Of a DNA stretch of 31,552 nt, positions 1-8,540 are shown one piece after another. The notes beneath the pieces are model-generated. The model ran no database searches. It had not been told where the DNA came from and saw nothing but the letters and a program-made list of their open reading frames with translations. How positions within the stretch are numbered: the first letter of the stretch is position 1; every line of letters begins with the position of its first letter. A program made the translations under genes and the position numbers. Location: NCBI GenBank assembly GCA_964607765.1, contig CAZSNT010000123.1, positions 1-31,552 on the forward strand, read 5' to 3'. This DNA is from CAZSNT01 sp964607765 (GTDB lineage: Bacteria > Verrucomicrobiota > Lentisphaeria > Oligosphaerales > JABHEG01).

Positions 1-25
1 CGGATAGAGCGGAACGACAAGGACA

Positions 26-45
26 CCCGGCTCGGGAGAGCCGGG
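26..45. repeat. Palindromic hairpin repeat, CCCGGCTC family (single copy)
   Basis: An 8-bp perfect stem, CCCGGCTC at 26-33 and GAGCCGGG at 38-45, encloses the loop GGGA. The same hairpin, with loop AGGA and the same flank (GCTACGGGG), occurs as a tandem array at 3373-3505. It lies just past the stop of the minus-strand gene ending at 81, so it could act as a 3' hairpin on that transcript. There is no T-tract to make it a classical intrinsic terminator. I read it as a REP-like dispersed repeat. Confidence 0.75.
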
Positions 46-80
46 CTACGGGGGAGGAGCGGCTGCCTCACGTGTCTCTC

Positions 81-3000
81 CTATCGTCCCTGCAGGCAGG
101 TGACTGTGCCATTGGTCAGCGGCACGATGAGTTGTGTCGGGGTGGCGGCCATGCCGTCCCAGACGGGCGCGGCGGGCAAGGGGTGCCGCGCCTTGATGCC
201 ATCCTGCTCGATTCGCAACAGGAGCGGCGTATCCGCCGCCACACCGGCGACGAAGACCGCGTCGCCGGCACGCAGCATTGCCCGCGGCCGCAGCGGCAAC
301 TCGACGCGCCACAGCGGCTGCGGTTTCGGCGTTTCGCGCTTCGCGAAGTCGGGCTGCCCGCTATCCGGGGCATCGGGGTCGGGTCGCGGCACGGCCACGA
401 GTTCGTACCGGACCTTGCCGCGCTTCCGGCCGTGCTGTCGGACACACCATGCGGTGTGTGCGTCGAACGACATCATCACCCCGTACGGCACGCCAATCTG
501 CTTCTGCAGGATCCACGCATAGGCTACCGGGATGCGGTCGAACCTGCCGGTTCCCAGCAGCCAGTAGGACCGGTTGTGTTGCGTATCGTCCTGGATCGAC
601 GAGGTGGATGTGAGGTGGGGGCGGATCGTGTCCTGCGGCCGCAGCGCCCTGTCCAGCACCATGTGCCGCAGGAACACGTGATCGCCGCGAGCACTCATGA
701 TGTCGGCACGCAGGCCGGACATGGAGAACGAGTCACTCTTGTCCGGTGCCAGGAAGGTGAGGTAGTCCAGCCAGTTCTGCTTGATCCGCTGCCTGTACTT
801 CTGCGCGTCGGCCGGCGGCTCCATCACGCCGACCGGCTCGCTCGCGATCACGCGCCGATGCAGCAGCTTGCCCGTGTCCGGCGCCAGTCCGTAGAGGCAG
901 ATGCCGCCGTCGAGGTAAGACGACCGCCCGGCGCAGACGTAGGCCACGCCGTCCTGGACGACCACGCCGCCGTTCACCGGCCACACCGACTCCACCTGCC
1001 CGAACGCCACCGTATTCCGCCGTGCCGGTGCGGCCAGGAACCGCCAGACCAGCGCGCCATCCGACGCACGCAGGCAGTAGACACAGCCGTCCCGCGAGCC
1101 CAGCAGCAGGCACCCGGTCGCAGCCACGAACGTCGGCGGCGTGTCCAATGCGCCGCCGGCCGTGAACCGCCACAGCAGGTCGCCCGTGGTCTTCGACAGC
1201 GCGCTCAGCGTGCCGGTCGCTGCCGAAACAGCGAACACCTTCCCGTCACCGGTTGTCACCGCGCCGAGGCCCGGCCCCAGCGCTGCGGTCCAGCGCATAG
1301 CGAGCTCGGTTGGCAGCGAACTCGCCATGCCGCCACCGCGCTCGGCGTTGCCGCGGTAGGTCGGCCAGTGTGACGGGGAGCGAGGAGCGGCCGGCGCGTG
1401 AGCCGGGCCTTCCTGCAGCCGCAATGCATCCTGCACGGCCGGCGGCTGTGTGCGCGCGCGCTTCCCCGCCAACGCCCAGAAACCGAAGAGCTGTGCCTCG
1501 ATGTAGCAGCCGCACGAGTGAGGCGGGTTGTAGATCAGCCCGTTGGCCGGTGTCACACCGATCGTGCAGGTTGAGCGCAGCCAGTTGTTGCGCGAATGAT
1601 CCTCGCCGGCGAGGTCGAACAACTCCATGCCGCGCTTCGCGGTCATGGCGTAGCGAGACGTCGCCTTGCCCGGATAGCACCGGTAGTGGTGACCGTCCGT
1701 CCACAGCTTCTCGAGCACGTCCCGTTCCTGTTTGACCATGCCGGTACGCAGGTCGCGCGGCTTCGAGAAGTCCGGGCCCAGCCAGACCGTGTCGCCGATG
1801 ACGTAGACCTCTGCCGGTTTCCGGTCGTCGAGATTGGGCAGGTACTCGGTCGTCCAGAGCACTGAACCGTCGTTCGCAGAGAGTGCCGACAGCTTGCCAC
1901 CGTAGTCGTGAATCCGGGCATGCGACCCCTTGTAGATGGCCGCGTCGCGTCCGAGCACGTTGGGGTCGTTGCCCGCATGCGACACCAGCACTACGCCGCC
2001 TGCCACCAACAGGCGTTCATGCGTCGCCACGCGCCGTTTCGCCATGGGCTTTGCGTGGCTCGCGGCCGCCCACTCCCACGTCAGGGCGCCCGTCCCGCCG
2101 GCAAGGCAGCACACACGCCTGTCCGTGCGCACGAATACACGTCCGTTGGCTGCGGCCAGCGTCAGGCGAACAATCGACTCGCCTTCGTCGGCGCGCCAGG
2201 TCCAGGCAGTCGCTCCAGTCCCGGCGGACACAGCCATCACGGCGCTGCCGCGTACCAGGACCAACGATGCGCCGTCTTTGACGAGTTCGGTGTAACCCGC
2301 CGTGTCCTTGCACGTCCTGATCGTCTTGCCGGTGGCGCCATGGATCACGCTCAGCGGCGCCGCCGGGCCGAGGGGCGCGTATAGGTTCTTCTTGTCCACC
2401 ACCATGGTGCGCCAGACTTGGTCGAGTGCGCTCCGTGCCGCCACCTCTACCGGCTTCTTCCAGAGCAGGATGCCGTTAAACGCGTCCCGCGCGTGCAGGA
2501 ACCACGCCGCCGGCAGGCTCATGTCGGAGGAGCCCGTCTCGTCAACCATGTAGTAGAGCCGTCCGCCGGCTGTCAGTACCGGGCGAATCGCGGGGTTGCC
2601 GCCTTTGTCCACGTCGTGGTGCCGTGTCCATTTCGGCCCGGCCAGCCACTGCACAGCCCGGGGCGGTCCGATCACCGTATCCTCGGCAACCGCGTTGTTA
2701 TCAGGGCCCTGCCAGAAGTGCGTCCAGTCGTCGATGTCAGCCGGCCGCGGCTTGGTCATCTTCTCCCGGATGCGTCCCGCCTTGTTCTGCAGGACAAAGA
2801 CAGTGCCCCCCGGCGCCAGTACGCGCATCATCTCGACACGAAGCGCTTCGGCGGGTTCGCCCACCGTCACAATGGCGTTCACCAGGTTGTCCACGTAAGG
2901 CAGGTGCGATCCGTCGAGCTCGACTGGTACATGCACCAGGCGCGGAGGCGCATCCGGCAAGGAGTCCGCGACCTGCGGCGCGCCAAGGCAAACGATCAAC

Positions 3001-3107
3001 CCGGGCGGCAGGTCGGAGGCGGCAAGCCGCGCGCCCGCAACGCTTTGGCCAGCCGTCATGTCGACGCACAGCAACAAGGCGCCCAGCACGTATTCCATTG
3101 TCTTCAT
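81..3107 (-). CDS. Exported PQQ-like beta-propeller protein with remnant methyltransferase segment
   Basis: This 1008-residue protein begins with a hydrophobic signal-like segment (about 4-20). Residues 35-106 look like the second half of a class I methyltransferase fold, with LPYVDNLVNAIV at 69-80 and RVLAPGGTVFV at 95-105. The glycine-rich SAM-binding loop and the acidic strand-2 residue are absent. A linker KPRPADIDDWTHF (119-131) leads into PQQ-like propeller blades in two blocks, the second starting at WPTYRGN (581) with typical G-x-L-W and D-G-x-V-Y-C-L repeats. The start is an ATG with AGGAG five bases upstream. It is a paralog of the gene at 5183-8464, sharing linker and layout but with a shortened methyltransferase part. 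Propellers of this class bind ligands or scaffold complexes outside the cytoplasm. I see no proof of PQQ binding or enzymatic activity, and the substrate is unknown. Confidence 0.85.
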   Translation of the reverse strand: MKTMEYVLGALLLCVDMTAGQSVAGARLAASDLPPGLIVCLGAPQVADSLPDAPPRLVHVPVELDGSHLPYVDNLVNAIVTVGEPAEALRVEMMRVLAPGGTVFVLQNKAGRIREKMTKPRPADIDDWTHFWQGPDNNAVAEDTVIGPPRAVQWLAGPKWTRHHDVDKGGNPAIRPVLTAGGRLYYMVDETGSSDMSLPAAWFLHARDAFNGILLWKKPVEVAARSALDQVWRTMVVDKKNLYAPLGPAAPLSVIHGATGKTIRTCKDTAGYTELVKDGASLVLVRGSAVMAVSAGTGATAWTWRADEGESIVRLTLAAANGRVFVRTDRRVCCLAGGTGALTWEWAAASHAKPMAKRRVATHERLLVAGGVVLVSHAGNDPNVLGRDAAIYKGSHARIHDYGGKLSALSANDGSVLWTTEYLPNLDDRKPAEVYVIGDTVWLGPDFSKPRDLRTGMVKQERDVLEKLWTDGHHYRCYPGKATSRYAMTAKRGMELFDLAGEDHSRNNWLRSTCTIGVTPANGLIYNPPHSCGCYIEAQLFGFWALAGKRARTQPPAVQDALRLQEGPAHAPAAPRSPSHWPTYRGNAERGGGMASSLPTELAMRWTAALGPGLGAVTTGDGKVFAVSAATGTLSALSKTTGDLLWRFTAGGALDTPPTFVAATGCLLLGSRDGCVYCLRASDGALVWRFLAAPARRNTVAFGQVESVWPVNGGVVVQDGVAYVCAGRSSYLDGGICLYGLAPDTGKLLHRRVIASEPVGVMEPPADAQKYRQRIKQNWLDYLTFLAPDKSDSFSMSGLRADIMSARGDHVFLRHMVLDRALRPQDTIRPHLTSTSSIQDDTQHNRSYWLLGTGRFDRIPVAYAWILQKQIGVPYGVMMSFDAHTAWCVRQHGRKRGKVRYELVAVPRPDPDAPDSGQPDFAKRETPKPQPLWRVELPLRPRAMLRAGDAVFVAGVAADTPLLLRIEQDGIKARHPLPAAPVWDGMAATPTQLIVPLTNGTVTCLQGR

Positions 3108-3577
3108 GGCGTCTCCTACTTCTCCTGACGCGTCTTCCCCTACCCATGCCTCTTTCCGTCACCCCTGGAAATCACCGTGCCGCTTTCCGAGTCGCGGCGG
3201 GTCTTTACCATACGCGCTTGCCATGCCGTTGTAAGCCGGTTGAAAGACAATTCGTGATCCTCAGATACGTGCGGCACGACGTTGGGGGCGAGAATCGCGC
3301 CTCCCTCGAAGCCCGGCTCTTCTGGGCCAGGCGTTCCCGTCTTTCGGCTCGATTCGGGCGTACGGCGGAACACCCGGCTCAGGAGAGCCGGGCTACGGGG
3401 TGTTTTGGCGGTCACACATCACCGGCCTACCCGGCTCAGGAGAGCAGGGCTGCGGGGTGTTCTGGCGGCCACACATCACAGTCTACCCGGCTCAGGAGAG
3501 CCGGGCTGCGGGGTGTTCTGGCAGCCATGGAACCGCAGGAGGACTTGCGATTGCGGGACAGCCACGCAATGGGAAGC
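3108..3577. other. 470-bp intergenic region carrying a hairpin array
   Basis: This lies between the stop of the 3578-4870 gene and the start of the 81-3107 gene, both on the minus strand. The ribosome-binding site AGGAG for the downstream gene sits at about 3113-3117. The section 3371-3530 is a tandem hairpin array, listed separately. A looser relative (GCCCGGCTCTTCTGGGCC, near 3310-3327) precedes it. I see no convincing gene. Short ORFs here are low-complexity translations of the repeats. Confidence 0.7.
3371..3530. repeat. Tandem array of three 56-57 bp hairpin units (CCCGGCTC family)
   Basis: Three units start at 3373, 3430 and 3486, giving periods of 57 and 56 bp. Each has CCCGGCTC, loop AGGA and GAGCCGGG, followed by GCTRCGGGGTGTTYTGGCRG. 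Units one and two continue with CACACATCAC, and the last unit degenerates after about 3530. Unit two has one stem mismatch (GAGCAGGG). The array is immediately 3' of the propeller gene ending at 3578, so any read-through transcript would carry three successive hairpins. A fourth relative is at 26-45. There are no unique spacers, so it is not a CRISPR array. REP-like tandem expansion is the simplest reading. Confidence 0.85.
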
Positions 3578-4870
3578 TCAGCGGGCAGAAATGCAGTACA
3601 GGAATCTGTTCGAGCGCAGGAAGATGCTGCCGTCGCTGACCGTCGGGGTGCCGTTGAAGTCGCTCTGGTCCGAGGCGAAGCTGTTTCTCGACAACAGCTT
3701 GAACGCCGGGGCCGCTTCCAGCACGAACGTACCGTTCCTCCGACTGGGCGCGTAGAGTTTGCCGTCAGCCAGGACGACGGAAGCGTAGAAAGGCATCGAG
3801 CCTCCGGCATCCAACTTCTGTTTGAACACGACCTTGCCCGTGCCGGCCTCCATGCAGTAGGCAACGGCCCTTTCACTAACCCAATAGAGGTGCCCATTGT
3901 GCTCGAGTGGCGAGGGAACGTACGAGGAATCCCGGCTGCTCCAGAGAGTGTGCGTGTCTGTGGCATCCTGTTGGCCGCCGGCACGGATCGCCACGCTGCC
4001 GACTCGGGGATATCCGCCGAACGCGTAGACCACGTCCTCAACCGTCAGCAAACTGGGGGAGATGTTGCCGGCCAGTTCCGTGCGAGCCCACCAGGTGCAC
4101 GTGCCGGTCAGCGGATCGAACCCCCAGACCTCATAGGGAACAGCCACGACCAACTCCTGCTTGCCGTTGGCCAGAGTGGCGATTGCGGGAGTGCCGTAGG
4201 TGAGTTCGGTCTTGTGTGACTGGACCTTCCATGCCACCTGCCCAGTCTCCCGCTCCAGCGCGTAGATGGTGCGGCTTTCCTCGGAGGCGTTGACGATCAG
4301 GAGGTCGCCGCAGAGGATGGGGCTGGACGCGGATCCCCAGCGCCGATTGCTTGACTGAACGCCCAGGCTCCGCCGCCACAGTTCCTCCCCGTCCAGGCTG
4401 AAGGCCAGCGCGCCGGTCTTGCCGAAGAACACGAACACGCGCTGGCCGTCACAGACGGGCGTGCTGCTGGCGTAGCCGTGCTCCCTGAGGCCCCCTCGCC
4501 AGGCATCCTCTGTCGCGGCTGAGGGGATGTTCTTTGACCATTTCACCTTTCCGGTACTGGGATCGACACACAGCAGGTGGCGCTTGAGGTCAGCGAGACG
4601 GCCGGCGCCGCCGTTCGTTCCATACCCGCTGTAGCACGTGACGAACAGCCTCTCGCCGTGGACGATCGCGCTCGAGGATCCGGGACCGGGCAGGGCCAGC
4701 TTCCATCGCAGGTTCTGCGTTTCGCTCCATTGCGTGGGCAGCCCTGTCTCGTCACTCACGCCCCTGCCGTCCGGTCCGCGGAATCGGGGCCAGTCTCCTG
4801 CAGACGCCAGGCCTGTGGCCAGTGCCAGAACGACAAGAGTCGAAAGATAGGTCAGTGATCCGATTCGCAT
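3578..4870 (-). CDS. Exported PQQ-like beta-propeller protein (BamB-like fold)
   Basis: This 430-residue protein has a clear signal peptide (hydrophobic residues 7-22, likely cleavage after LASA at 24). WPRFRGPDGRG follows directly, a hallmark of the PQQ-like propeller proteins that are abundant in Planctomycetes and relatives. Repeated blades with the pattern 'G-x-L-x-A-L-D/E-x-x-T-G-x-V-x-W' run through the rest, for example LLCVDPSTGKVKW and IYALERETGQVAWK. The length is usual for this short class. The start is an ATG with AGGAGG seven bases upstream. It lacks the methyltransferase-like part of its two longer neighbours. It probably acts in the periplasm or at the cell surface, but no catalytic residues are recognisable and no specific role can be given. 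Confidence 0.88.
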   Translation of the reverse strand: MRIGSLTYLSTLVVLALATGLASAGDWPRFRGPDGRGVSDETGLPTQWSETQNLRWKLALPGPGSSSAIVHGERLFVTCYSGYGTNGGAGRLADLKRHLLCVDPSTGKVKWSKNIPSAATEDAWRGGLREHGYASSTPVCDGQRVFVFFGKTGALAFSLDGEELWRRSLGVQSSNRRWGSASSPILCGDLLIVNASEESRTIYALERETGQVAWKVQSHKTELTYGTPAIATLANGKQELVVAVPYEVWGFDPLTGTCTWWARTELAGNISPSLLTVEDVVYAFGGYPRVGSVAIRAGGQQDATDTHTLWSSRDSSYVPSPLEHNGHLYWVSERAVAYCMEAGTGKVVFKQKLDAGGSMPFYASVVLADGKLYAPSRRNGTFVLEAAPAFKLLSRNSFASDQSDFNGTPTVSDGSIFLRSNRFLYCISAR

Positions 4871-5182
4871 GTGTCTGCCTCCTGCGCTCTGATGCGGCTC
4901 TGCTGTCTGCCGAGTGTCGTGTTGTGACGTTCTTGGGGGACATGCTACACAGTGAAGATGACGGGACAGGGGGCCCTTTCATTAAATAATCGTCATAACA
5001 CGAGCGCAGGCCGTTCGAAGCTGAGGCAACGCCGGTCGTCCGCGGAACCAATATCGCTCACCCACGGCACGAGGTCTGGGGGGCGTTCTACGGCCTTAAC
5101 TCAACCCCATTCGAGACCGCTCCACTCCCGGCCGACGTGCGCAATACTCCTCACGGCAGGATTCCCGGGTCGGGCGACTGCC
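4871..5182. other. 312-bp intergenic region with a short repeat and an AT-rich patch
   Basis: This separates the stop of the 5183-8464 gene from the start of the 3578-4870 gene. The latter's AGGAGG lies just upstream of its start. An AT-rich patch (about 4978-5000) is conspicuous in this GC-rich DNA and could hold the -10 part of a minus-strand promoter for the propeller gene. I could not find a matching -35 box at proper spacing. A dispersed repeat begins at 5057 and is listed separately. No gene is seen. Confidence 0.6.
5057..5106 (+). repeat. Dispersed intergenic repeat, CTCACCCACGGCACGAGG family, copy 1
   Basis: The first 18 bases, CTCACCCACGGCACGAGG, are identical to 24751-24768. The continuation (TCTGGGGGGCGTTCTACGG, then CCTTAACTCAAC) is a diverged match to both the 24751 copy and the inverted copy near 8494-8528. 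The hairpin seen in the 24751 copy is degraded here. It lies 3' of the long propeller gene ending at 5183. Its function is unknown. It behaves like a decayed REP-type sequence. Confidence 0.65.
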
Positions 5183-8100
5183 TCACCGGCCCTTGTTGCC
5201 GAAGCAGAGCACGGTGCCGTCTTTGAGCGGCAAGTAGATTCTGCCGTAGGCGATCGCCATGCCGTCGTAGGCCGGTTCCGAGGGGATCTTGTGTTCAGAG
5301 ATCATCGCTCCGTCTTCTGCTGAGAGTGTGCGGAGGACGCACCTTCTTGGGGCGTGGTGCCCGGGCGCGATCGGCAGTCCGGTTTTGGGTTGGATGGCGA
5401 TGGCGTCCAGCCACCCCGCGACAGCGAGCGTATTCGCGGCCAGCGTGATGGCACGCAACTGGTACGGCATGTCAACGCCCCAGGTCTCGTTACGCGTGCC
5501 TTCACGGGAGGGGCCTCGTCGACGGCGCTTCGCGGCTTTGTCTCCGGACGGTTCCGCGGGCCGAGCCGCGGCGTTTGTGAAGGAGAAGACGCGGGACCCG
5601 ACGGGGAACCACTCCGGGGAGTAGCGTGTGTACTTCTGATGCACGTGTCCCGTGTGCGTCGGGTATCGGTTGGCGTACTTCTGCCAGGAGTAGGGGGTCT
5701 TGATGCCGTAGGCCGTTGTGTCATTGAAGACCAGGAGTTTGCCGAGGGAGGTCGCGTTGTGTCTTGACTGCGTCTGCATCGTGGTTCGCCCGGACTGCGC
5801 AACCGACCCGCGAACCCCGCCCAGGGCCCAGTTCTCGCGGTGGAACCAGGCATCGGCGAGAAACCCGGTGTCACAGATCAGCGTCTTCAAATGGGATTCC
5901 TCGTTGACCGTCAGTTCGCCGTCGAACTGAGCCAGCCCCATGTTGATCAGCACACCATCCGACACCAGCGCGTCAGCATTCAGAAGGGCCTTTTGCGAGC
6001 CCTCTCCGTCGCCCCGGAATGCAATCCTGTTCCTGAGCTCGCCAGTAGCCAGATCCAACGCATAGACATGGATGCCGCCGTCGAGATGCGACGACCGGCC
6101 AGCCCCGAAGTAGACGATGCCCTTCTGTACGAGCACACTGCCGTGAATGGGCCAGATGGACTCGAACCGGTCATCGACAACCGTCCGGCGTTCTTCCTTT
6201 CTGATGCGGAAACGCCACCGCAGGACGCCGTCTGCGGCGCGCAGACACGTGACGCTGCCATCGACGCTGCCGAACACGCAGAGACCGTCCACGATGGTAG
6301 GCGGAGAGTCCACCTTCCCGGGCGTTGCCAACTGCCACAGCACCCGGCCCGTTCCGGCATCCAGACAATAGAGAATCTGCTCGGCCTTGGAGCAGGCGAA
6401 CATGCGGTTTGCGGCGACGACAGCGGCGGTCAGATCGCCTCCCAGGTTGGCTTGCCACACCTGCCCGAGTTCCCCGGCAATGGCGACGCTGCTTGAGCCG
6501 CTTCGCGTAATGTCTGCGCGATACATCGGCCACTCATCCTGTCGCTCGTTCCTCACCGGCGGCTGCCAAACCTGCTGGTCGCTCCGCGGCGGAACCGTCA
6601 CGCCGGCGTTCTCCGTCACCGAGTCGAAGAACGCCGGTCCCTGCTCCACCCAGGGGTTCTGGATGATGCCCTGCGTCGAGTTCGAGGCCGACAGCACGTA
6701 GAACCCGTGCAGCATTTCCTGGGAGAAACACTGGCACGGGTGGGGCGGGACGTAGGTATAGCCATTGGCCGGCATGACGCCGTACTGGCAGATGCCGCGC
6801 GTCCACAGGTTGCCGCTGTGCTCCTCCCCGTCGAGGTCCATGAATTCGAGCCCGCCCTGCCCGTAGACCACGAAATCCTCGGTGGCTTTGTTGCGGTAGC
6901 AACGATGGTGATGCACGCCGGGCAGGATATTCCGTTTAACTCGTCTCTTCACCGCACCGGTGTGCAGGTCCATCCCCCAGGACTCCGTGCCATTGGAGCC
7001 CAGGAAATCGGCGCGCCCCCAGACCGTCTTGGCGCCGAACCTGATCATGGGAAGCGTCCAGACGAGGTCGTTGATGACGAACAGATCCCCCGCGGCTCCA
7101 AAGCCGACCGCGCCTTTCGTTTCCCACAGCTTGCCGCCGTTCGACACTGAGAAAGCCCAGAGCCGATCGTAGGTCAGGCACAGGATCACATCATCATGGG
7201 CGACAACCGTCGGCGTGTAGTTCAGCAGGAACTTCCCCTTGAACGCGAACTCCGATGCCCAAAGCTCCTTGCCCGAGGCCAGTTCGCGGCATTGCAGGCG
7301 TTCCCCGTCAAGGTAGAAGGCCCTGTTGCCGTAGGCGGTGAGGGAGAGTCCGGTGTAACCGGCTGTCTGGTCGTCGTCGGCTCGCCACACTTCCTTCCCG
7401 GCCTCTATGTCGTAGGCCACAACCTTGCGCTTCACCGGTGGTACGTCGCGCGCCTCAATCTGCCAGAATCCCTCTACTTTCGAGACCGCATCCGTGAGGA
7501 CATTGGGATCCCCGAGGACGGCCAAGAGCGTGCCATCGTGCACGAGGATCTCCTCCGTGCCTTCGGAACCGGCGAATCTGTGAAGGGTCCTGCCCGAGGC
7601 CGCGTCGAGCATCTCCACCGGCGCGTCGAGCCCGAGCGTGACGAAGACGCTGTCACCGACCGACACGAGACGGCGCGGCATCTGGGCAGGGCCGGCGCGG
7701 AAGTTGGCGAGTTGTGTGATCCACTCGGGAATGTCGCGTTTCCACAGCAGTTTGCCGTTGAACGCGTCCCGGGCAACCAACCGCCATTCGGGCGGACGGT
7801 GGATGAGCGAGATGGGGCCCTCGTCGATGATATAGAACAGCCGTCCGTTACTGGTCGTCACGGCACTGACGCTGGCCAACGAGTCGTGGTCCCGGGTGAA
7901 CATGGGCCCCGACTTCCACTGAAGGTGGCGCGGTGGTCCTACCCTCTTGTCTTTGGCCACTGCGTTGTTCGAGGCATCGCGGAGAAAGTGGGTCCACTCA
8001 TCAATGTCCACAGGCCGAGGCTTGACTGTCTTCTTCCACTTCGCCCCAGTCCTGACCATCGCCACGCCGCTGGGGCACAGCACGCGCTGGACCTCTGTCA

Positions 8101-8464
8101 TCGGGACCGGGCCTGCGTCCTCGACAACGACGAGGTTGACGAGATTGTCGATGAACGGCAGCGTGTCCCGAGTCCAATGCTCAACGGTCACCGGCCCGTG
8201 CTGCCCGGTCCGGACGATCCGTTTCCGTGCCGCCGCGACGCGCTCGGCATCGTGGTCCAGCCCGTGGACAAGGAACGCATCGCTGCGGCGCAAGGCCAGC
8301 GTGAGCTCGCCAGTACCCACACCCACATGCAGGACCACCCCGCCCTGAATGCCGGACTGCCGCAAGACCTCGGTCGCAGTATCGACAGGCGTCGCGTGAG
8401 CGGCGCCCGACAGGAAAGCCATGCACGCGAGCCGGGCCATGGCTCTGTGGTTTGCGCATCTCAT
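5183..8464 (-). CDS. Exported protein with SAM methyltransferase-like domain fused to PQQ-like beta-propeller
   Basis: This protein has 1093 residues. The N-terminus (hydrophobic 9-22, likely cleavage after AHA at 24) is a signal peptide. Residues 33-140 form a class I methyltransferase-like domain. It has the SAM loop motif VLHVGVGTGELTLAL (G48, G50, G52), an acid at the end of strand two (D70), LPFIDNLVNLVVV (103-115) and VQRVLCPSGVAMV (125-137). The linker KPRPVDIDEWTHF (148-160) is shared with the paralog at 81-3107. Two blocks of PQQ-like blades follow, the second from WPMYRAD (645). The start is an ATG with AAGGAG about nine bases upstream. SAM is a cytoplasmic cofactor, so an intact SAM loop behind a signal peptide is odd. 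The fold may be reused for binding, or the signal may be misread. It lies 76 bp downstream of the GH29 gene on the same strand, a possible operon. Confidence 0.85.
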   Translation of the reverse strand: MRCANHRAMARLACMAFLSGAAHATPVDTATEVLRQSGIQGGVVLHVGVGTGELTLALRRSDAFLVHGLDHDAERVAAARKRIVRTGQHGPVTVEHWTRDTLPFIDNLVNLVVVEDAGPVPMTEVQRVLCPSGVAMVRTGAKWKKTVKPRPVDIDEWTHFLRDASNNAVAKDKRVGPPRHLQWKSGPMFTRDHDSLASVSAVTTSNGRLFYIIDEGPISLIHRPPEWRLVARDAFNGKLLWKRDIPEWITQLANFRAGPAQMPRRLVSVGDSVFVTLGLDAPVEMLDAASGRTLHRFAGSEGTEEILVHDGTLLAVLGDPNVLTDAVSKVEGFWQIEARDVPPVKRKVVAYDIEAGKEVWRADDDQTAGYTGLSLTAYGNRAFYLDGERLQCRELASGKELWASEFAFKGKFLLNYTPTVVAHDDVILCLTYDRLWAFSVSNGGKLWETKGAVGFGAAGDLFVINDLVWTLPMIRFGAKTVWGRADFLGSNGTESWGMDLHTGAVKRRVKRNILPGVHHHRCYRNKATEDFVVYGQGGLEFMDLDGEEHSGNLWTRGICQYGVMPANGYTYVPPHPCQCFSQEMLHGFYVLSASNSTQGIIQNPWVEQGPAFFDSVTENAGVTVPPRSDQQVWQPPVRNERQDEWPMYRADITRSGSSSVAIAGELGQVWQANLGGDLTAAVVAANRMFACSKAEQILYCLDAGTGRVLWQLATPGKVDSPPTIVDGLCVFGSVDGSVTCLRAADGVLRWRFRIRKEERRTVVDDRFESIWPIHGSVLVQKGIVYFGAGRSSHLDGGIHVYALDLATGELRNRIAFRGDGEGSQKALLNADALVSDGVLINMGLAQFDGELTVNEESHLKTLICDTGFLADAWFHRENWALGGVRGSVAQSGRTTMQTQSRHNATSLGKLLVFNDTTAYGIKTPYSWQKYANRYPTHTGHVHQKYTRYSPEWFPVGSRVFSFTNAAARPAEPSGDKAAKRRRRGPSREGTRNETWGVDMPYQLRAITLAANTLAVAGWLDAIAIQPKTGLPIAPGHHAPRRCVLRTLSAEDGAMISEHKIPSEPAYDGMAIAYGRIYLPLKDGTVLCFGNKGR

Positions 8465-8493
8465 ATGGCAGGCTCCTTGCAGTGTGCAATGGC

Positions 8494-8528
8494 GGCGTTA
8501 AGCCGAGGAACGCCCCCCACGGCCTTGT
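8494..8528 (-). repeat. Dispersed intergenic repeat, same family as 5057 and 24751, copy 3 (inverted, partial)
   Basis: On the minus strand this reads ACAAGGCCGTGGGGGGCGTT, then CCTCGGCTTAACGCC. That matches the second half of the copies at 5057 (GGGGGGCGTTCTACGGCCTTAA) and 24751 (ACGAGGCCGTGGGGG). The CTCACCCACGG part is missing. It fills much of the 76-bp gap between the GH29 gene (8541-10292) and the propeller gene (5183-8464). The family assignment rests on eye alignment of short diverged sequences, so it is moderate. Confidence 0.5.
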
Positions 8529-8540
8529 CGCTCGAGTGTG

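Noticed and set aside
3371..3530. Possible CRISPR array
   Set aside because: The repeated unit includes both the hairpin and the sequence between hairpins. There are no unique spacers, only three units and no cas genes.
4975..5002. AT-rich patch as a sigma-70 promoter for the 3578-4870 gene
   Set aside because: A TTTAAT-like -10 is possible on the minus strand, but no acceptable -35 lies at proper spacing.
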